In this document: positions 23,803-32,507 of the stretch, in pieces
Layout of the letters: each line of letters begins with the position of its first letter
Numbering within the stretch: the first letter of the stretch is position 1
DNA from: Flagellimonas lutaonensis
GTDB lineage: Bacteria > Bacteroidota > Bacteroidia > Flavobacteriales > Flavobacteriaceae
DNA length: 64,000 nucleotides
Reading direction: 5' to 3'
NCBI RefSeq assembly: GCF_000963865.1
Contig: NZ_CP011071.1
Span: forward strand, 620,001-684,000
The notes under the pieces: generated by a model
What the model saw: the letters and a program-made list of their open reading frames with translations, nothing else
What the model was told of the DNA's origin: nothing
Database searches by the model: none
Made by a program: the position numbers and the translations under genes

Positions 23803-24750
23803 ATGATGCGATTACAGAGGATGGTGCTTACAATGGCACTCTTTTCCATACTGGGATCTTGTAAAGTGAAGAATCAGGCGGTGATCGGGGAGACCATTTT
23901 TGCCCGCATTGAACCTGAACAAGGCCTTGATGTCGAGGCATCGGCAGATACTGTGAAAATTGGTCCAACATATATTGTTTTGGATAAGGATGTCACGATA
24001 GGCCATTATTTTGACCATCTAGATTCGTTGGTGACAAGATATGATTCATTGGTGCCCTATCCCTTGTCCGAACACTTACTGGTACATGCCAATCCATGGG
24101 TGATGGACACTCTGGCAAACACAGACTACTATCGTTTGATGGCCAAAGATAGCTTTGTGTACGACCAGCGAACATTACGTGTATTGCAAGAAGGTGATTC
24201 ACTTTTGCTTCCCGACCCACTTGCGGGAGAACAGATTCATAGTGCCCTAAATCAATTGGTGATAGACATCAACATTCCTGAATATAAGCTGCGGCTTTTT
24301 CAGGATAGTGTGTTGTTATATACCTTTCCCATAAGGGTTGGGCAAAACAGAAAACGGTATCTGAAAATGGGTGATCGCATCACCGATTTGAGAACGATCA
24401 CAGGTGAGGGCCATATCGTCAGACATGCAAAGAACCCTGATTTTTACAATCCCGTTACCTGCAAAAGATTCTACCTGACCAAGAGGGATGACGGCAAAAC
24501 TACACTGATGCCACAGATACCTTGGATTGAGACCGAAATCAACGGGGTGCGCAACGGGCAGATGATACACCCAACGACAAACCCTGAAACCTTGGGCAAG
24601 GCCTATTCCAACGGCTGTATAGGTACTCGCGAAGCAGATGCTTGGATTATTTATTACCATGCCCCCATTGGAACATCTGTACGAATACGGTATGATTTGA
24701 AAGTAAAAGACTCACTAGGAAACGAAAAGATATTGAAAGATATCTATTGA
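23803..24750 (+). CDS. L,D-transpeptidase (YkuD-type) lipoprotein
   Basis: The product is about 315 residues. The start MMRLQRMVLTMALFSILGSC gives a lipobox (LGSC), so it is likely outer- or inner-membrane anchored. The YkuD domain covers about residues 150-285, with the active-site run SNGCIGTREAD and the preceding IHPTTNPE histidine. It forms 3-3 cross-links or attaches proteins to peptidoglycan. ATG 23803 is chosen over TTG 23788 because the promoter box ends at 23786. It is divergent from mlaEFD, both envelope functions. Confidence 0.87.
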   Translation: MMRLQRMVLTMALFSILGSCKVKNQAVIGETIFARIEPEQGLDVEASADTVKIGPTYIVLDKDVTIGHYFDHLDSLVTRYDSLVPYPLSEHLLVHANPWVMDTLANTDYYRLMAKDSFVYDQRTLRVLQEGDSLLLPDPLAGEQIHSALNQLVIDINIPEYKLRLFQDSVLLYTFPIRVGQNRKRYLKMGDRITDLRTITGEGHIVRHAKNPDFYNPVTCKRFYLTKRDDGKTTLMPQIPWIETEINGVRNGQMIHPTTNPETLGKAYSNGCIGTREADAWIIYYHAPIGTSVRIRYDLKVKDSLGNEKILKDIY

Positions 24751-24812
24751 AAGACATAAGAACTAAGATTGTAATGTAAACCCTGAAGAATGAACCTCAT
24801 AAAAAATGTTGA

Positions 24813-25541
24813 ATGATGAACAAACGTAATTTTTTAAAGCAAACAGTAGTAGTGTCGGCTGGGGCTTCAATAATACCTTCGATGCTATTATCGGCCTGTA
24901 AATCAGAACCAAAAAAAGAAAGAGACATGGATACAACAGAAATTTCAGCAACGACTTTTGAATTGCCTAAAATACCTTACGGGTATGATGCGTTTCCAGA
25001 TACCATTGATGCCAGAACCATGGAAATACACCATACCAAACACCACCAAGGCTACACGGACAAATTGAATGCGGCTCTTAAAGAGGAAAATATTTCGGGA
25101 AAGATCATCGGGGAAATATTGGGGATGGACGAGCTACCGACATCCATAAGAAACAATGGCGGGGGATATTACAACCACTCCCTATTTTGGGATATTTTGA
25201 CACCTGGGGGCTCGATGAGCAATGCTTTTAAAGCAAAGATTAATGAAGATTTTGGTTCAGAGGAAGCTTTTATGAACGAATTGTCCGATGCTGCCTTAAA
25301 TCGTTTTGGCTCGGGCTGGGCATGGGTCATTCAAGACGAAAATAGAAAACTACATATTTTTTCAACACCCAATCAGGATAATCCATTGATGAAAGTCTCG
25401 GAAATGCAGGGTACCCCAATTTTGGGTATCGATGTTTGGGAGCATGCCTATTATCTTAAATATCAAAACAAAAGAGGGGAGTACATTAAGAATATTTTGA
25501 AAATTATCAATTGGGAAAAAGTGGAGGGGAAGATGATTTAG
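24813..25541 (+). CDS. sodA: exported lipoprotein Fe/Mn superoxide dismutase
   Basis: This 242-residue protein has an N-terminal lipoprotein signal (lipobox LLSAC, Cys29). The SOD domain starts near residue 50 (LPKIPYGYDA). Metal ligands are His73 (EIHHTKHH), His122 (NHSLFW), Asp207 and His211 (DVWEHAYY). The Gln188 of TPNQDNPLM and the GGGYYNHS context favour the manganese type. SODs are normally cytosolic; a lipid-anchored form would act in the periplasm or at the surface. It follows the L,D-transpeptidase by 62 bases. The FLKQ...VVSAGAS stretch resembles a Tat signal but has Lys-Arg, not twin Arg. Confidence 0.92.
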   Translation: MMNKRNFLKQTVVVSAGASIIPSMLLSACKSEPKKERDMDTTEISATTFELPKIPYGYDAFPDTIDARTMEIHHTKHHQGYTDKLNAALKEENISGKIIGEILGMDELPTSIRNNGGGYYNHSLFWDILTPGGSMSNAFKAKINEDFGSEEAFMNELSDAALNRFGSGWAWVIQDENRKLHIFSTPNQDNPLMKVSEMQGTPILGIDVWEHAYYLKYQNKRGEYIKNILKIINWEKVEGKMI

Positions 25542-25654
25542 CTTTTTGTTTCCATTAATAACCTGGACAGGGCGGCCAAAGTATACCACCCACAGCGGAT
25601 GAAAGTGAGCAGTGTAAACGAAGTGCTTAAAATCGATTCATTCGTGTGTTAAAA

Positions 25655-26410
25655 TTAATGATTATTCCTTAGTTTTTTTCTCATCGATTCCCCTTTTATG
25701 TCGATCCTATGTGCAGTATGCACCAAGCGGTCGAGGATTGCATCGGCGATGGTCTTTTCCCCGATGATCTCGTGCCATGCCTCTACGGGTAGCTGGGACG
25801 CTATTATCGTCGAACGTTTTCCGTGCCTGTCCTCTATTATTTCCATAAAGGAGTGCCTGTTGATATTGTCCAAGGGCTTTAGGCCGAAGTCGTCGAGTAT
25901 CAGCAGGTCCTGTTTTTCAAGTTTGTTGACCTGCTTTAGATACGAACCGTCGGCTTTCGAGGCCTTGAGCATGGTAAAGAGTTTTGCGGTGTTGAAGTAC
26001 ATGACCTTGCGCCCCGTCGAGCAGGCCTGGTGGCCTATGGCGGAGGCCATATAGCTTTTGCCCACTCCCGTGCTTCCCGTAATAAGGATGTTCTCCTTCT
26101 TATCGATAAATCCGCAGGACGCAAAACGTTGCACCTGGTTCTTGTCGATGTTCCTTTCGGGGGCGTAGTCGATGGCCTCCATAACGGCACTGTACCTGAA
26201 CCTTGCGGCCCTGGTCAGGCGTTCTATCCTGCGGTTCTGCCTATCGTCCCATTCCGACTGCATAAGGTATGCCACCAGTTCATCGTTGGTGTAATCGATG
26301 CTCTGCGACGAGAGACTGGTGTTGAAGGCCCTTATCATTCCGTGGAGCCTTAATTGTTTCATCTGTTCCAATGTCTGTTCGTTCATATGATCTGTTTTTA
26401 TGGTTATCAT
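25655..26410 (-). CDS. istB: IS21 helper ATPase IstB
   Basis: This DnaA/DnaC-like AAA+ ATPase of about 251 residues has Walker A GSTGVGKS, Walker B DLLILDDFGLKPLD and the C-terminal VHTAHRIDIKGESMRKK typical of IstB. It activates the transposase for target capture. The ATG at 26410 overlaps the istA stop as ATGA, the usual coupled arrangement; a longer reading to 26491 lies inside istA. A damaged copy of its C-terminal half is found at 29930-30216. Confidence 0.93.
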   Translation of the reverse strand: MITIKTDHMNEQTLEQMKQLRLHGMIRAFNTSLSSQSIDYTNDELVAYLMQSEWDDRQNRRIERLTRAARFRYSAVMEAIDYAPERNIDKNQVQRFASCGFIDKKENILITGSTGVGKSYMASAIGHQACSTGRKVMYFNTAKLFTMLKASKADGSYLKQVNKLEKQDLLILDDFGLKPLDNINRHSFMEIIEDRHGKRSTIIASQLPVEAWHEIIGEKTIADAILDRLVHTAHRIDIKGESMRKKLRNNH

Positions 26411-27951
26411 TTGTAATAGTTTCCTCCCCTGATGTTCTTGTGGTCCGGTACTTCGATGTTTTCCTGCGGATCCTCCTCCAGTGCGTCCCATCCCTTTTTC
26501 AGGATACGCTCCACCATGTTGTAGCTGTACGCCCCGTAGTCCGATGCACGCCTACAGGCGTTGTCCAGTCGCCGGTCCCCCACTTTCTTGGCCAGATGGA
26601 GTATGCCAAGGCACGATTTATAGGACTGTTCGGGATGTTGTTTCTTGTCGAGTATCCCTATGATGTACCCCTTGCAGGAATCCCCGATATGGCCCGCCCA
26701 GGCGATGAACTTCTCGCTGCTCCATTCGCTGACGAACCTGTGGTGCGAGGGCATATGCTCCGCCACGGTGGTGTACCCGTACTTCTGTCTTTTCCTTGTA
26801 TGGGCGGCCAGCCGCTCGTGTTTATGGTATATCTCGACGAAGCTATCGGTATATATGATCTTGACCTGCTTGCCGATGTGCCGGTAGGGTACGCTGTAAT
26901 AATGCTTGTCCTTGCCAAGGTAGGTGTGACTGTTCTTGTGGACGGTGCCCTTGGCATATGACCTTATCTCGTACCGCTTCAGCGGTAGGGGTCCCAGTTC
27001 CTGTCGTTCCACCTCTTCGAACATCGAACGTCGGGAGTATTCCCTTCCCCTGAACGACCTGTCGTTGTGCGTTTTCAGGAGCCCCGATATGGCCTTGTTG
27101 ATATCTGCCTTGCTGTGGAAGGTGCTGTTGCGCAACGGTGCGAACACCCGGGTATAGATTATCCTGACGGCATTCTCGACGATGGCCTTGTCCCTCGGTC
27201 TGTACGCCCTTGTGGGCAGTACGGCCGTTTCATAATGTTCGGCAAAGTCGGCGAAGGTGTCGTTTACCTTGGGTTCGTAGCGGCTGCTCTTGGTAACGGC
27301 CGATTTTAGGTTGTCCGTTACAAGGGCACGGGGCACGCCCCCGTAGAACCAGAGGGCGTTCTCGGTACAGCGCATAAAATCTTCAAGTTTTTGGCTGGCA
27401 CAGGCCTCGACATAGGTATACTGGCTGCTGCCCAGAACACATACGAAGACCTCCAGTTCTTGTAGCTCCCCGGTATGTTTATCCACAACGCTGAGTTTTT
27501 TGCCCGTAAAATCGATGAAGAGCTTATCGCCCGCTTTGTGGGTGAAGTGCATCACGGGCGAGACCTCCTTGGCCCATTCCCGGTACCAGTACCTGAACTG
27601 TGAGAGCTTGAACCCGTCAGGATGCCTTGCGTAGTATTCCTCCCATAACAGTTGCTTGGTAACGCCCGTCTTGCGTAGTTCTTTGTCAAAATAGGGGAAG
27701 TACTTCTCCAAGGTCTTGAGCTGATCGCTCTTGGGCTTTTGGTCCGATCTGAAGAGCCTGTGGATCTCCTCCAGGGTCATTGCCGATACCTCGTAAGGGG
27801 TCAGTCGGTAACGCTTGAAGAAGTCGATGTACTTGCTGACCGTGTTCCGGGAGAGGCCCAGTTGCTTGCTGATCTGACGTTTGCTTACGCCCTCGCCGTA
27901 CAGTTTGAAAATCCTTTTTGCCTTGCGCATATCTATCTGTTTGTTTGCCAT
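26407..27951 (-). CDS. istA: IS21 transposase IstA
   Basis: This 514-residue DDE transposase has an N-terminal helix-turn-helix (IFKLYGEGVSKRQISKQLG, LSRNTVSKYIDFF) and an rve integrase core including DKLFIDFTGKK (first Asp), ALVTDNLKSAV (second Asp) and RDKAIVENAVR (Glu). The mid and C-terminal parts match Mu-like IstA. It appears full length with no stops, so the element is probably functional. The region 5' of the gene (27952-28103) carries the right-end repeats and its promoter. Confidence 0.95.
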   Translation of the reverse strand: MANKQIDMRKAKRIFKLYGEGVSKRQISKQLGLSRNTVSKYIDFFKRYRLTPYEVSAMTLEEIHRLFRSDQKPKSDQLKTLEKYFPYFDKELRKTGVTKQLLWEEYYARHPDGFKLSQFRYWYREWAKEVSPVMHFTHKAGDKLFIDFTGKKLSVVDKHTGELQELEVFVCVLGSSQYTYVEACASQKLEDFMRCTENALWFYGGVPRALVTDNLKSAVTKSSRYEPKVNDTFADFAEHYETAVLPTRAYRPRDKAIVENAVRIIYTRVFAPLRNSTFHSKADINKAISGLLKTHNDRSFRGREYSRRSMFEEVERQELGPLPLKRYEIRSYAKGTVHKNSHTYLGKDKHYYSVPYRHIGKQVKIIYTDSFVEIYHKHERLAAHTRKRQKYGYTTVAEHMPSHHRFVSEWSSEKFIAWAGHIGDSCKGYIIGILDKKQHPEQSYKSCLGILHLAKKVGDRRLDNACRRASDYGAYSYNMVERILKKGWDALEEDPQENIEVPDHKNIRGGNYYK

Positions 27952-28103
27952 TGTCCTTTTTTACAAAAGAACCCATGGGAACTCACAAATAGAATCGATT
28001 TTTTAGTGGTTCACTTTCGTCCGCCCGAGGTGGCTCACTTTGCCCCGCCGCGCTATGCTCATTTTAGTCCGCCCAAGGTGGTATACTATGCCCGTTTTTT
28101 GCA

Positions 28104-28229
28104 GTAATGTTTTCATGTTATTCATTTTTTGTGATGTTTAAACTTTGATAAGACCCTCTTATCTGTAACGTCGTTTTGCGTTCCAATAGGAACTGTTTGA
28201 TTCTTTTTGTGTTTTCATGTTTCTAGATA
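28104..28229. other. non-coding gap between IS end and DUF1348 gene
   Basis: The 126 bases from the IS right end to the stop of the convergently placed DUF1348-like gene are A+T rich. They hold no ORF that I can support and no clear terminator hairpin. Two short GTTTTCATGTT repeats are present. Confidence 0.5.
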
Positions 28230-28646
28230 TTATTGATTAATAAATTTGCGTTCTGATTCTTTGATTTTAATATCATTGGCGCTCATATCCCGAACCTTCA
28301 TCAGGCCTTCCGAGTCAAATTCCCAGTGCTCATTGCCGTGGGTTCTGTACCATTGTCCGGTCTCAGCATGTTGCCATTCGTATTCGAACCGAACCGATAT
28401 TCTGTTATCTGTAAAAGACCAAAGGTGCTTTCTAAGTTCGTAATGGAGTTCTTTGTTCCATTTATTCGATAGGAAGTCAACTATGGCTTTCCTACCAGTA
28501 AAGAATTTATCTCTATTCCTCCATTGAGAGCCAATTGAATAAGCCAAAGCCACTTGTTCAGGATTCTTACTATTCCAGGCATTCTCTGCCAATTGCACTT
28601 TTTCCGCGGCGGTTTCCTTTGTAAAAGGAGGGATTATTTTTTTCAT
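28230..28646 (-). CDS. DUF1348/NTF2-like protein
   Basis: This 138-residue SnoaL/NTF2-fold protein of the DUF1348 type contains the opening PPFTKETAAEKVQLAENAWN, the central YSIGSQWRNRDKFFTGRKAI and the late RTHGNEHWEFDSEGLM. The family is small, cytosolic and of unknown function, often next to TetR regulators and oxidoreductases. A TetR operator (28715-28728) lies 69 bases upstream and an identical one precedes the tetR gene, so it is likely the repressor's target. Lower G+C than the flanking genome. Confidence 0.86.
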   Translation of the reverse strand: MKKIIPPFTKETAAEKVQLAENAWNSKNPEQVALAYSIGSQWRNRDKFFTGRKAIVDFLSNKWNKELHYELRKHLWSFTDNRISVRFEYEWQHAETGQWYRTHGNEHWEFDSEGLMKVRDMSANDIKIKESERKFINQ

Positions 28647-28714
28647 TGCCTTTATTTAAATACTTGCCTGTATGACGTATGATTAATACTGTTGGATTTT
28701 GATTGATGTATCAT

Positions 28715-28728
28715 ACAGACAAGTCTGT
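28715..28728. promoter_or_regulatory. TetR-type operator, copy 1
   Basis: ACAGACAAGTCTGT is a perfect six-base inverted repeat around AA, located between the tetR stop and the DUF1348-like gene, 69 bases upstream of that gene's start. The same 14 bases recur upstream of tetR itself. Confidence 0.82.
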
Positions 28729-28810
28729 TTATATTTTTCAAAATTATTGTCCTAGCAATTATTTCAACCTAATAACAAACTGACAACTCCGTTCTTGTCA
28801 TTTAAAATAT

Positions 28811-29371
28811 TTAAGCCAGTATCTTCTTGCAGGCTTTTCTCGCCGTTACAATTGGCCACGTATCCTTTTGAATTTGTGAAAGGATTATTGCTCCTTCAAC
28901 TAAAACCATGACCTGATCCCCTAAATCTTTAGCTTGTTTGGCTGTGAGGTCGCCATCTTCCTTGAGTCGTTCTTTTATCCAACTTCTCAATTCATTTTTA
29001 TGAAAAACTGCCTGACTCCTGATTTTATCGCAATCGGCAGGAAGGTCGGTGATAATATTTTGCCATCCACAGCCTCGGAAACTTACCTCTGTCAACCAGT
29101 CCGATAAGTAATCAAAAACTCCTATGACCTTGGCCTTGGGGCTCTTCGACTTAGAAACGTGTTCCTCCAATTTCCCCATCCACATCGCATGCCGTGCGAC
29201 TAAATACGCTTCGGCGATATCTTCCTTAGACCTAAAATGCTGATACATGCTTGCTTTGGCAACGCCCGCCTCGTCTATAATCTGGTTAATACCCGTTTGG
29301 TTATACCCTTGATTATAGAACAAATCAGAGGCTGTTTCGATAATGCGTTCTTTTACGCCTAACTTTTTCAT
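28811..29371 (-). CDS. TetR/AcrR-family repressor
   Basis: This 186-residue regulator has the N-terminal helix-turn-helix RIIETASDLFYNQGYNQTGINQIIDEAGVAKASMYQHFRSKEDI (quoted as two parts: the first helix to NQTG, then INQ to SKEDI) and an all-helical ligand domain with three Cys. It probably represses itself and the downstream DUF1348-like gene: the operator ACAGACAAGTCTGT occurs 30 bases upstream of its own start and again before the target. Inducer unknown. The pair lies between an intact IS21 element and an IS21 relic. Confidence 0.9.
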   Translation of the reverse strand: MKKLGVKERIIETASDLFYNQGYNQTGINQIIDEAGVAKASMYQHFRSKEDIAEAYLVARHAMWMGKLEEHVSKSKSPKAKVIGVFDYLSDWLTEVSFRGCGWQNIITDLPADCDKIRSQAVFHKNELRSWIKERLKEDGDLTAKQAKDLGDQVMVLVEGAIILSQIQKDTWPIVTARKACKKILA

Positions 29372-29400
29372 GGGACAAATATATTTATAAATTTGAACAA

Positions 29401-29414
29401 ACAGACAAGTCTGT
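29401..29414. promoter_or_regulatory. TetR-type operator, copy 2
   Basis: This second perfect ACAGACAAGTCTGT lies 30 bases before the tetR start codon, which fits autorepression. Confidence 0.82.
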
Positions 29415-29519
29415 ATATTTTTAACATAAATTTAACGATTAGTGCTATTTAGTTGTCTCGCTTCTACTCACTAAGTCAGACCAAGTTTTTTACCAAATAG
29501 GGTCATAAAAGGGATTATT

Positions 29520-30216
29520 TGGAAACGCCGGACATAGTATACCACCCTCGCCGAGTTAAAGTGACCCACCTTTATATTACAACTATCTGTAAAAAATCTA
29601 AGTGCTTTTTTGTTAATGAGCAACATGGCGAATAAGCAGATAGACATGCGAAAAACCAAACTGATTTACAAACTGTACACCTCTGGTACGAGCAAGCGTG
29701 GGATAAGTTAACAATTGGGCATATCCCATGTCACGGTCAGGCAGTACATCGAATTCTTCAAGCGGTACTGTTTCACGGCCTACGAAGTGGAGAAGAGGGC
29801 TCTTAGAGGAACTCCACAACCTTTTTAAGGACGGGCAAAAGCGCAAGAGCCAACGTCTGCTGACCTTAAGGCAGTACTTTCCCTATTTTGACAAAGAGCT
29901 TCGCAAGACATCAAAGGCCCGCGGTTCCTATCCAAAACAGATAAACAAACTTGAAAAACAGGACTTACCCATCTTGGATGACTTCGGCCTTAAACCATTG
30001 GACAACCTCAATAGGCATGCACTTATATAGATCGTCGAGGACTGGCACCGCAAAAAATCCACTATAATGGTATCACAATTGCCCGTATCAAAGTGGCACG
30101 ACATTATCGGGTAGAAAACACTGGCCAATGCCATCCTCAACCGTTTGGTGCATACAGCTCACAGAATAGATATAAAAGGAGAATCAATGAGAAGAAAATT
30201 GAAAAATAAAAACTAA
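29520..30216 (+). pseudogene. degraded IS21-family relic (istA 5' part joined to istB 3' part)
   Basis: The left end (29520-29543) starts TGGAAACGCCGG and ends CATAGTATACC, matching the ends of the intact IS21. The next part reads MANKQIDMRKTKLIYKLYTS from 29621, nearly the intact IstA start, with stops from about 29709. Most of istA and the first half of istB are deleted. From about 29930 it reads as the IstB end: KLEKQDLPILDDFGLKPLDN, then IVEDWHRKKSTIMVSQLPVS and VHTAHRIDIKGESMRRK, with internal stops. The right inverted repeat is not recognisable. Orientation is opposite to the intact element. Confidence 0.86.
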
Positions 30217-30516
30217 TTTTAACCCAAGGATAGATTAAATCTGGGCAGTCCATTTGCCTTTTTCTCTAGTGGTTCCGAGATTGACCTTTTGTGGAACCAA
30301 GAAAGTATATTCAAGCCGTCCTTTTAGGCTTACTGCCAATACTTTTTCTATTTTTATAGAAATACCGATTGCACAATCCAAATTATTTGTAACAAGAAAA
30401 GTAAAAACTTGTTGCAAAAAATTTGACTTGGCAGAAAAGTAAAAAAAGGCCATTCTGATAACTGATGGGCTTTTTTGTTTTTGAAACTTTAAGCGTAAAT
30501 TGGAAAAAAATTGGTT
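30217..30516. other. 300-base gap after the IS21 relic
   Basis: No gene is supported here. A minus-strand reading of 96 codons (30525-30235) exists but has no recognisable domain, overlaps the start of the lipocalin-like gene and may be chance or a gene remnant. A terminator-like hairpin lies at 30442-30476. Confidence 0.45.
30442..30476 (+). terminator. hairpin with T tail, one stem mismatch
   Basis: AAAAAAGGCCAT (30442-30453) can pair with ATGGGCTTTTTT (30465-30476) with one mismatch, giving a symmetric A/T-flanked stem that could act on either strand. Confidence 0.5.
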
Positions 30517-30990
30517 ATGAAGCATATCTTATCAGTACTTGGAACCATGACTTTTGTTTTGCTTTTTTTGTCATGTTCTTCCGATGATCCGTCAGACGAA
30601 AAACAGGGTGTTGATGCCCGTTTTGTAGGTACCTGGGAACTGACCGAGGTAAATGTCAGCGAGCCCATTGACACTAACGATGACGGTACCACCACCTCAA
30701 ATCTTATGACCGAAGTGGATTGTCTGCGCGATACCTTGGTGCTCACCGAAAATTCAGCCTGGAGCTCAACAGGTGTGTTTCCGCAACTGATAAGCCCTAT
30801 AACTGGCAATCTGTACAATGTTGATTGTTCGGGGGTCATCGATCGGAGCGGCAATTGGGTATCTTCTGGCAATACGTTGAACTTGATCGGCAGCATTCAG
30901 GCCGTACTGGTGTTGAGTGGCGACCGCCTAACCCTGATTATTGGCGATGATCTGCCAGGCCTCCAGAGTCTCGTGTATGCGAAGCAATGA
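30517..30990 (+). CDS. lipocalin-like lipoprotein
   Basis: The roughly 157-residue product has a lipobox (LLFLSCSSDD) and an acidic linker, then VGTWELTEVNVSEP and alternating strands with TLVLTENSAW and GDRLTLIIGDD, as in the lipocalin-like domain proteins of Bacteroidota. The protein is probably anchored in the outer membrane. ATG 30517 is chosen over TTG 30511. It converges on the next gene with 5 bases between stops. Ligand unknown. Confidence 0.75.
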   Translation: MKHILSVLGTMTFVLLFLSCSSDDPSDEKQGVDARFVGTWELTEVNVSEPIDTNDDGTTTSNLMTEVDCLRDTLVLTENSAWSSTGVFPQLISPITGNLYNVDCSGVIDRSGNWVSSGNTLNLIGSIQAVLVLSGDRLTLIIGDDLPGLQSLVYAKQ

Positions 30991-30995
30991 GAGCC

Positions 30996-31619
30996 TTACT
31001 CGGTGTTGCCAACCGCTATATTGTCAACCGATATTGAATCATCACCATTTTCTGCCTTCACTTCTTCTATCAAGATTTCCTTTTCATCATTGGATTGCAA
31101 CGCTTGCAGACGCTCTTCGAGTTCTTGCCTTGTAATGTATTCTTCTTTAGAGAACGAGTCTTTAAGGATACTGAAAAGGGCAAACAAAAAACTAAAGGCA
31201 ACGGCGAATATCAACAAGAAAAGTAGTCGCTTTTCTTTCTTGAGGGTAGCTTTTTTTGAATCGTCCAAAATGGCGATTTCTTCCTGGGTAAGCTTCCGAT
31301 TGTTCGATAAATGCTCGAAAAAAGTGTCCCATTTTTCTTCTTCCCTGATATATAGGTCGGTAAAGCCTCCTTCTTCCAAAAAATCAACTGTTTCAGGTGT
31401 TGAGGCCACCATGAAAACCTTGGCTCCGTTCCCACTCATTACCTCCAATAACCTATGATCGTACTCCAAAATCTCGTCAATCAGCTTTTGGGCGTAGGCT
31501 AGGCTATAATGTGGACGTAAAAACTCATCGTACAACAACTGCACCTCAAAATAATCGTCGCGGTCAGCTGCATACTCCAAAAAGCGGTCTTTCAGCTCTG
31601 ATTTAAAAAATTCACTCAT
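30996..31619 (-). CDS. hypothetical protein with one C-terminal-half membrane helix
   Basis: The 207-residue protein has a soluble acidic N-terminal part (about 1-130), a basic stretch KKATLKKEKR and then one membrane helix (LLFLLIFAVAFSFLFALFSIL, in two overlapping parts, about 145-165), followed by a charged tail of about 40 residues with RQELEERLQALQSNDEKE, probably coiled coil. No family recognised. It stands alone between convergent and same-strand neighbours, with 93 bases before the GH16 gene end. Confidence 0.62.
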   Translation of the reverse strand: MSEFFKSELKDRFLEYAADRDDYFEVQLLYDEFLRPHYSLAYAQKLIDEILEYDHRLLEVMSGNGAKVFMVASTPETVDFLEEGGFTDLYIREEEKWDTFFEHLSNNRKLTQEEIAILDDSKKATLKKEKRLLFLLIFAVAFSFLFALFSILKDSFSKEEYITRQELEERLQALQSNDEKEILIEEVKAENGDDSISVDNIAVGNTE

Positions 31620-31712
31620 TCAGGGGTGGCAATCATTTAAATAACAGGTCTATAAATTTAATGAAATTGCCCTTTCTTTTACAGAGCCGAGCCTAAATAA
31701 AGAGTCGAGAAA

Positions 31713-32507
31713 CTAATGTTTATCGCCGACTTGGTACACTTTTATGTAATCTATTAAAAATTCTTGCGGAAAAATGGCATCATCGATTTCTGGGCCACCA
31801 AAATTACCGCCAATGGCCAAGTTTACAATCATATAGAAGGGTTGGTCAAATGGCCAGGTTTTCTGGGTCTTCACTTCGGGAGCATAGGTATAGAGTAAAT
31901 TTCCATCCACCGAAAACTCGATTTTTTCGGGGGTCCAATTTGCCTCGTAGACATGAGAGCCCTCTTCTATGTCGTCAATTCTTGTCTTCTTGGTGTTGAT
32001 GGTATTACCATGACTTGATTGGGTGTGCAGCGAGTTGAACACCATGTCGGGCTCTCGCCCCACATATTCTACCACATCGATTTCACCGCACAATGGCCAG
32101 CCTACTTCATCGATATTGGAGCCCAATAGCCAAAATGCAGGCCATACGCCCGCGCCCACCGGAAGTTTTGCACGCACCTCTACCCTACCGTACTGAAATT
32201 TAAATTTATCTTTTGTGGTTATTCGTGTTGATGTATAAAGGGAGTCCTCTTTCTTGGCGGTAATCGTAAGAAACCCATCTTTGATGGTATGGTTGTGGTC
32301 TGTGTATATCTGTAACTCGTTATTGCCCCATCCACAGAGGTTTGGGCATCCATTGCCCAGCTCAAAATTCCAGCGGTCTGCCCTGGGTTGTGCATCCTCA
32401 AAATCCTCGACCCATACCAATTGTTCTTGTTGGCCTGTACAGCCCAAAAAACATAAAAGGGCTACCCATATGCCGATCGGTTTTCCCAAGTTAGATGATT
32501 TCTGCAC
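31713..32507 (-). CDS. GH16 family beta-glucanase (laminarinase-like) lipoprotein
   Basis: This 264-residue enzyme has a lipobox (LLCFLGCTGQQ) and a GH16 domain: the catalytic run GEIDVVEYVG, with the two Glu as nucleophile and acid/base, AFWLLGSNIDEVGWP before it and FDQPFYMIVNLAIGGNFGG after. GH16 enzymes cut beta-1,3(4)-glucans such as laminarin, common marine algal storage glucan. Its ATG lies 17 bases inside clpS. Surface anchoring fits polysaccharide use. Exact linkage specificity is not determined. Confidence 0.9.
   Translation of the reverse strand: MQKSSNLGKPIGIWVALLCFLGCTGQQEQLVWVEDFEDAQPRADRWNFELGNGCPNLCGWGNNELQIYTDHNHTIKDGFLTITAKKEDSLYTSTRITTKDKFKFQYGRVEVRAKLPVGAGVWPAFWLLGSNIDEVGWPLCGEIDVVEYVGREPDMVFNSLHTQSSHGNTINTKKTRIDDIEEGSHVYEANWTPEKIEFSVDGNLLYTYAPEVKTQKTWPFDQPFYMIVNLAIGGNFGGPEIDDAIFPQEFLIDYIKVYQVGDKH

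Larger units (their letters stand above)
25564..28103 (-). mobile_element. intact IS21-family insertion sequence
   Basis: The element is about 2540 bp, with istA and istB on the minus strand. Both ends start with TG and share CGG.CA.AGTATACC, where TATACC closes the first 24 bases. The outer 80 bases of the istA side hold three similar blocks (TCACTTTxGTCCGCCC and AGGTGG, about 28011-28085), typical transposase-binding repeats of IS21. No clear target-site duplication is visible in the flanks (ATTAATAACC on the left, GTAATGTTTT on the right). Confidence 0.88.

Noticed and set aside
25550-30216. Functional composite transposon
   Set aside because: The second element is deleted, lacks a right end and is inverted; no target-site duplication was found around the whole.
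30235-30525. 96-codon minus-strand reading near the IS21 relic
   Set aside because: No family recognised, no promoter seen, and it overlaps the lipocalin-like gene start. It could be a gene remnant, but I cannot support it.
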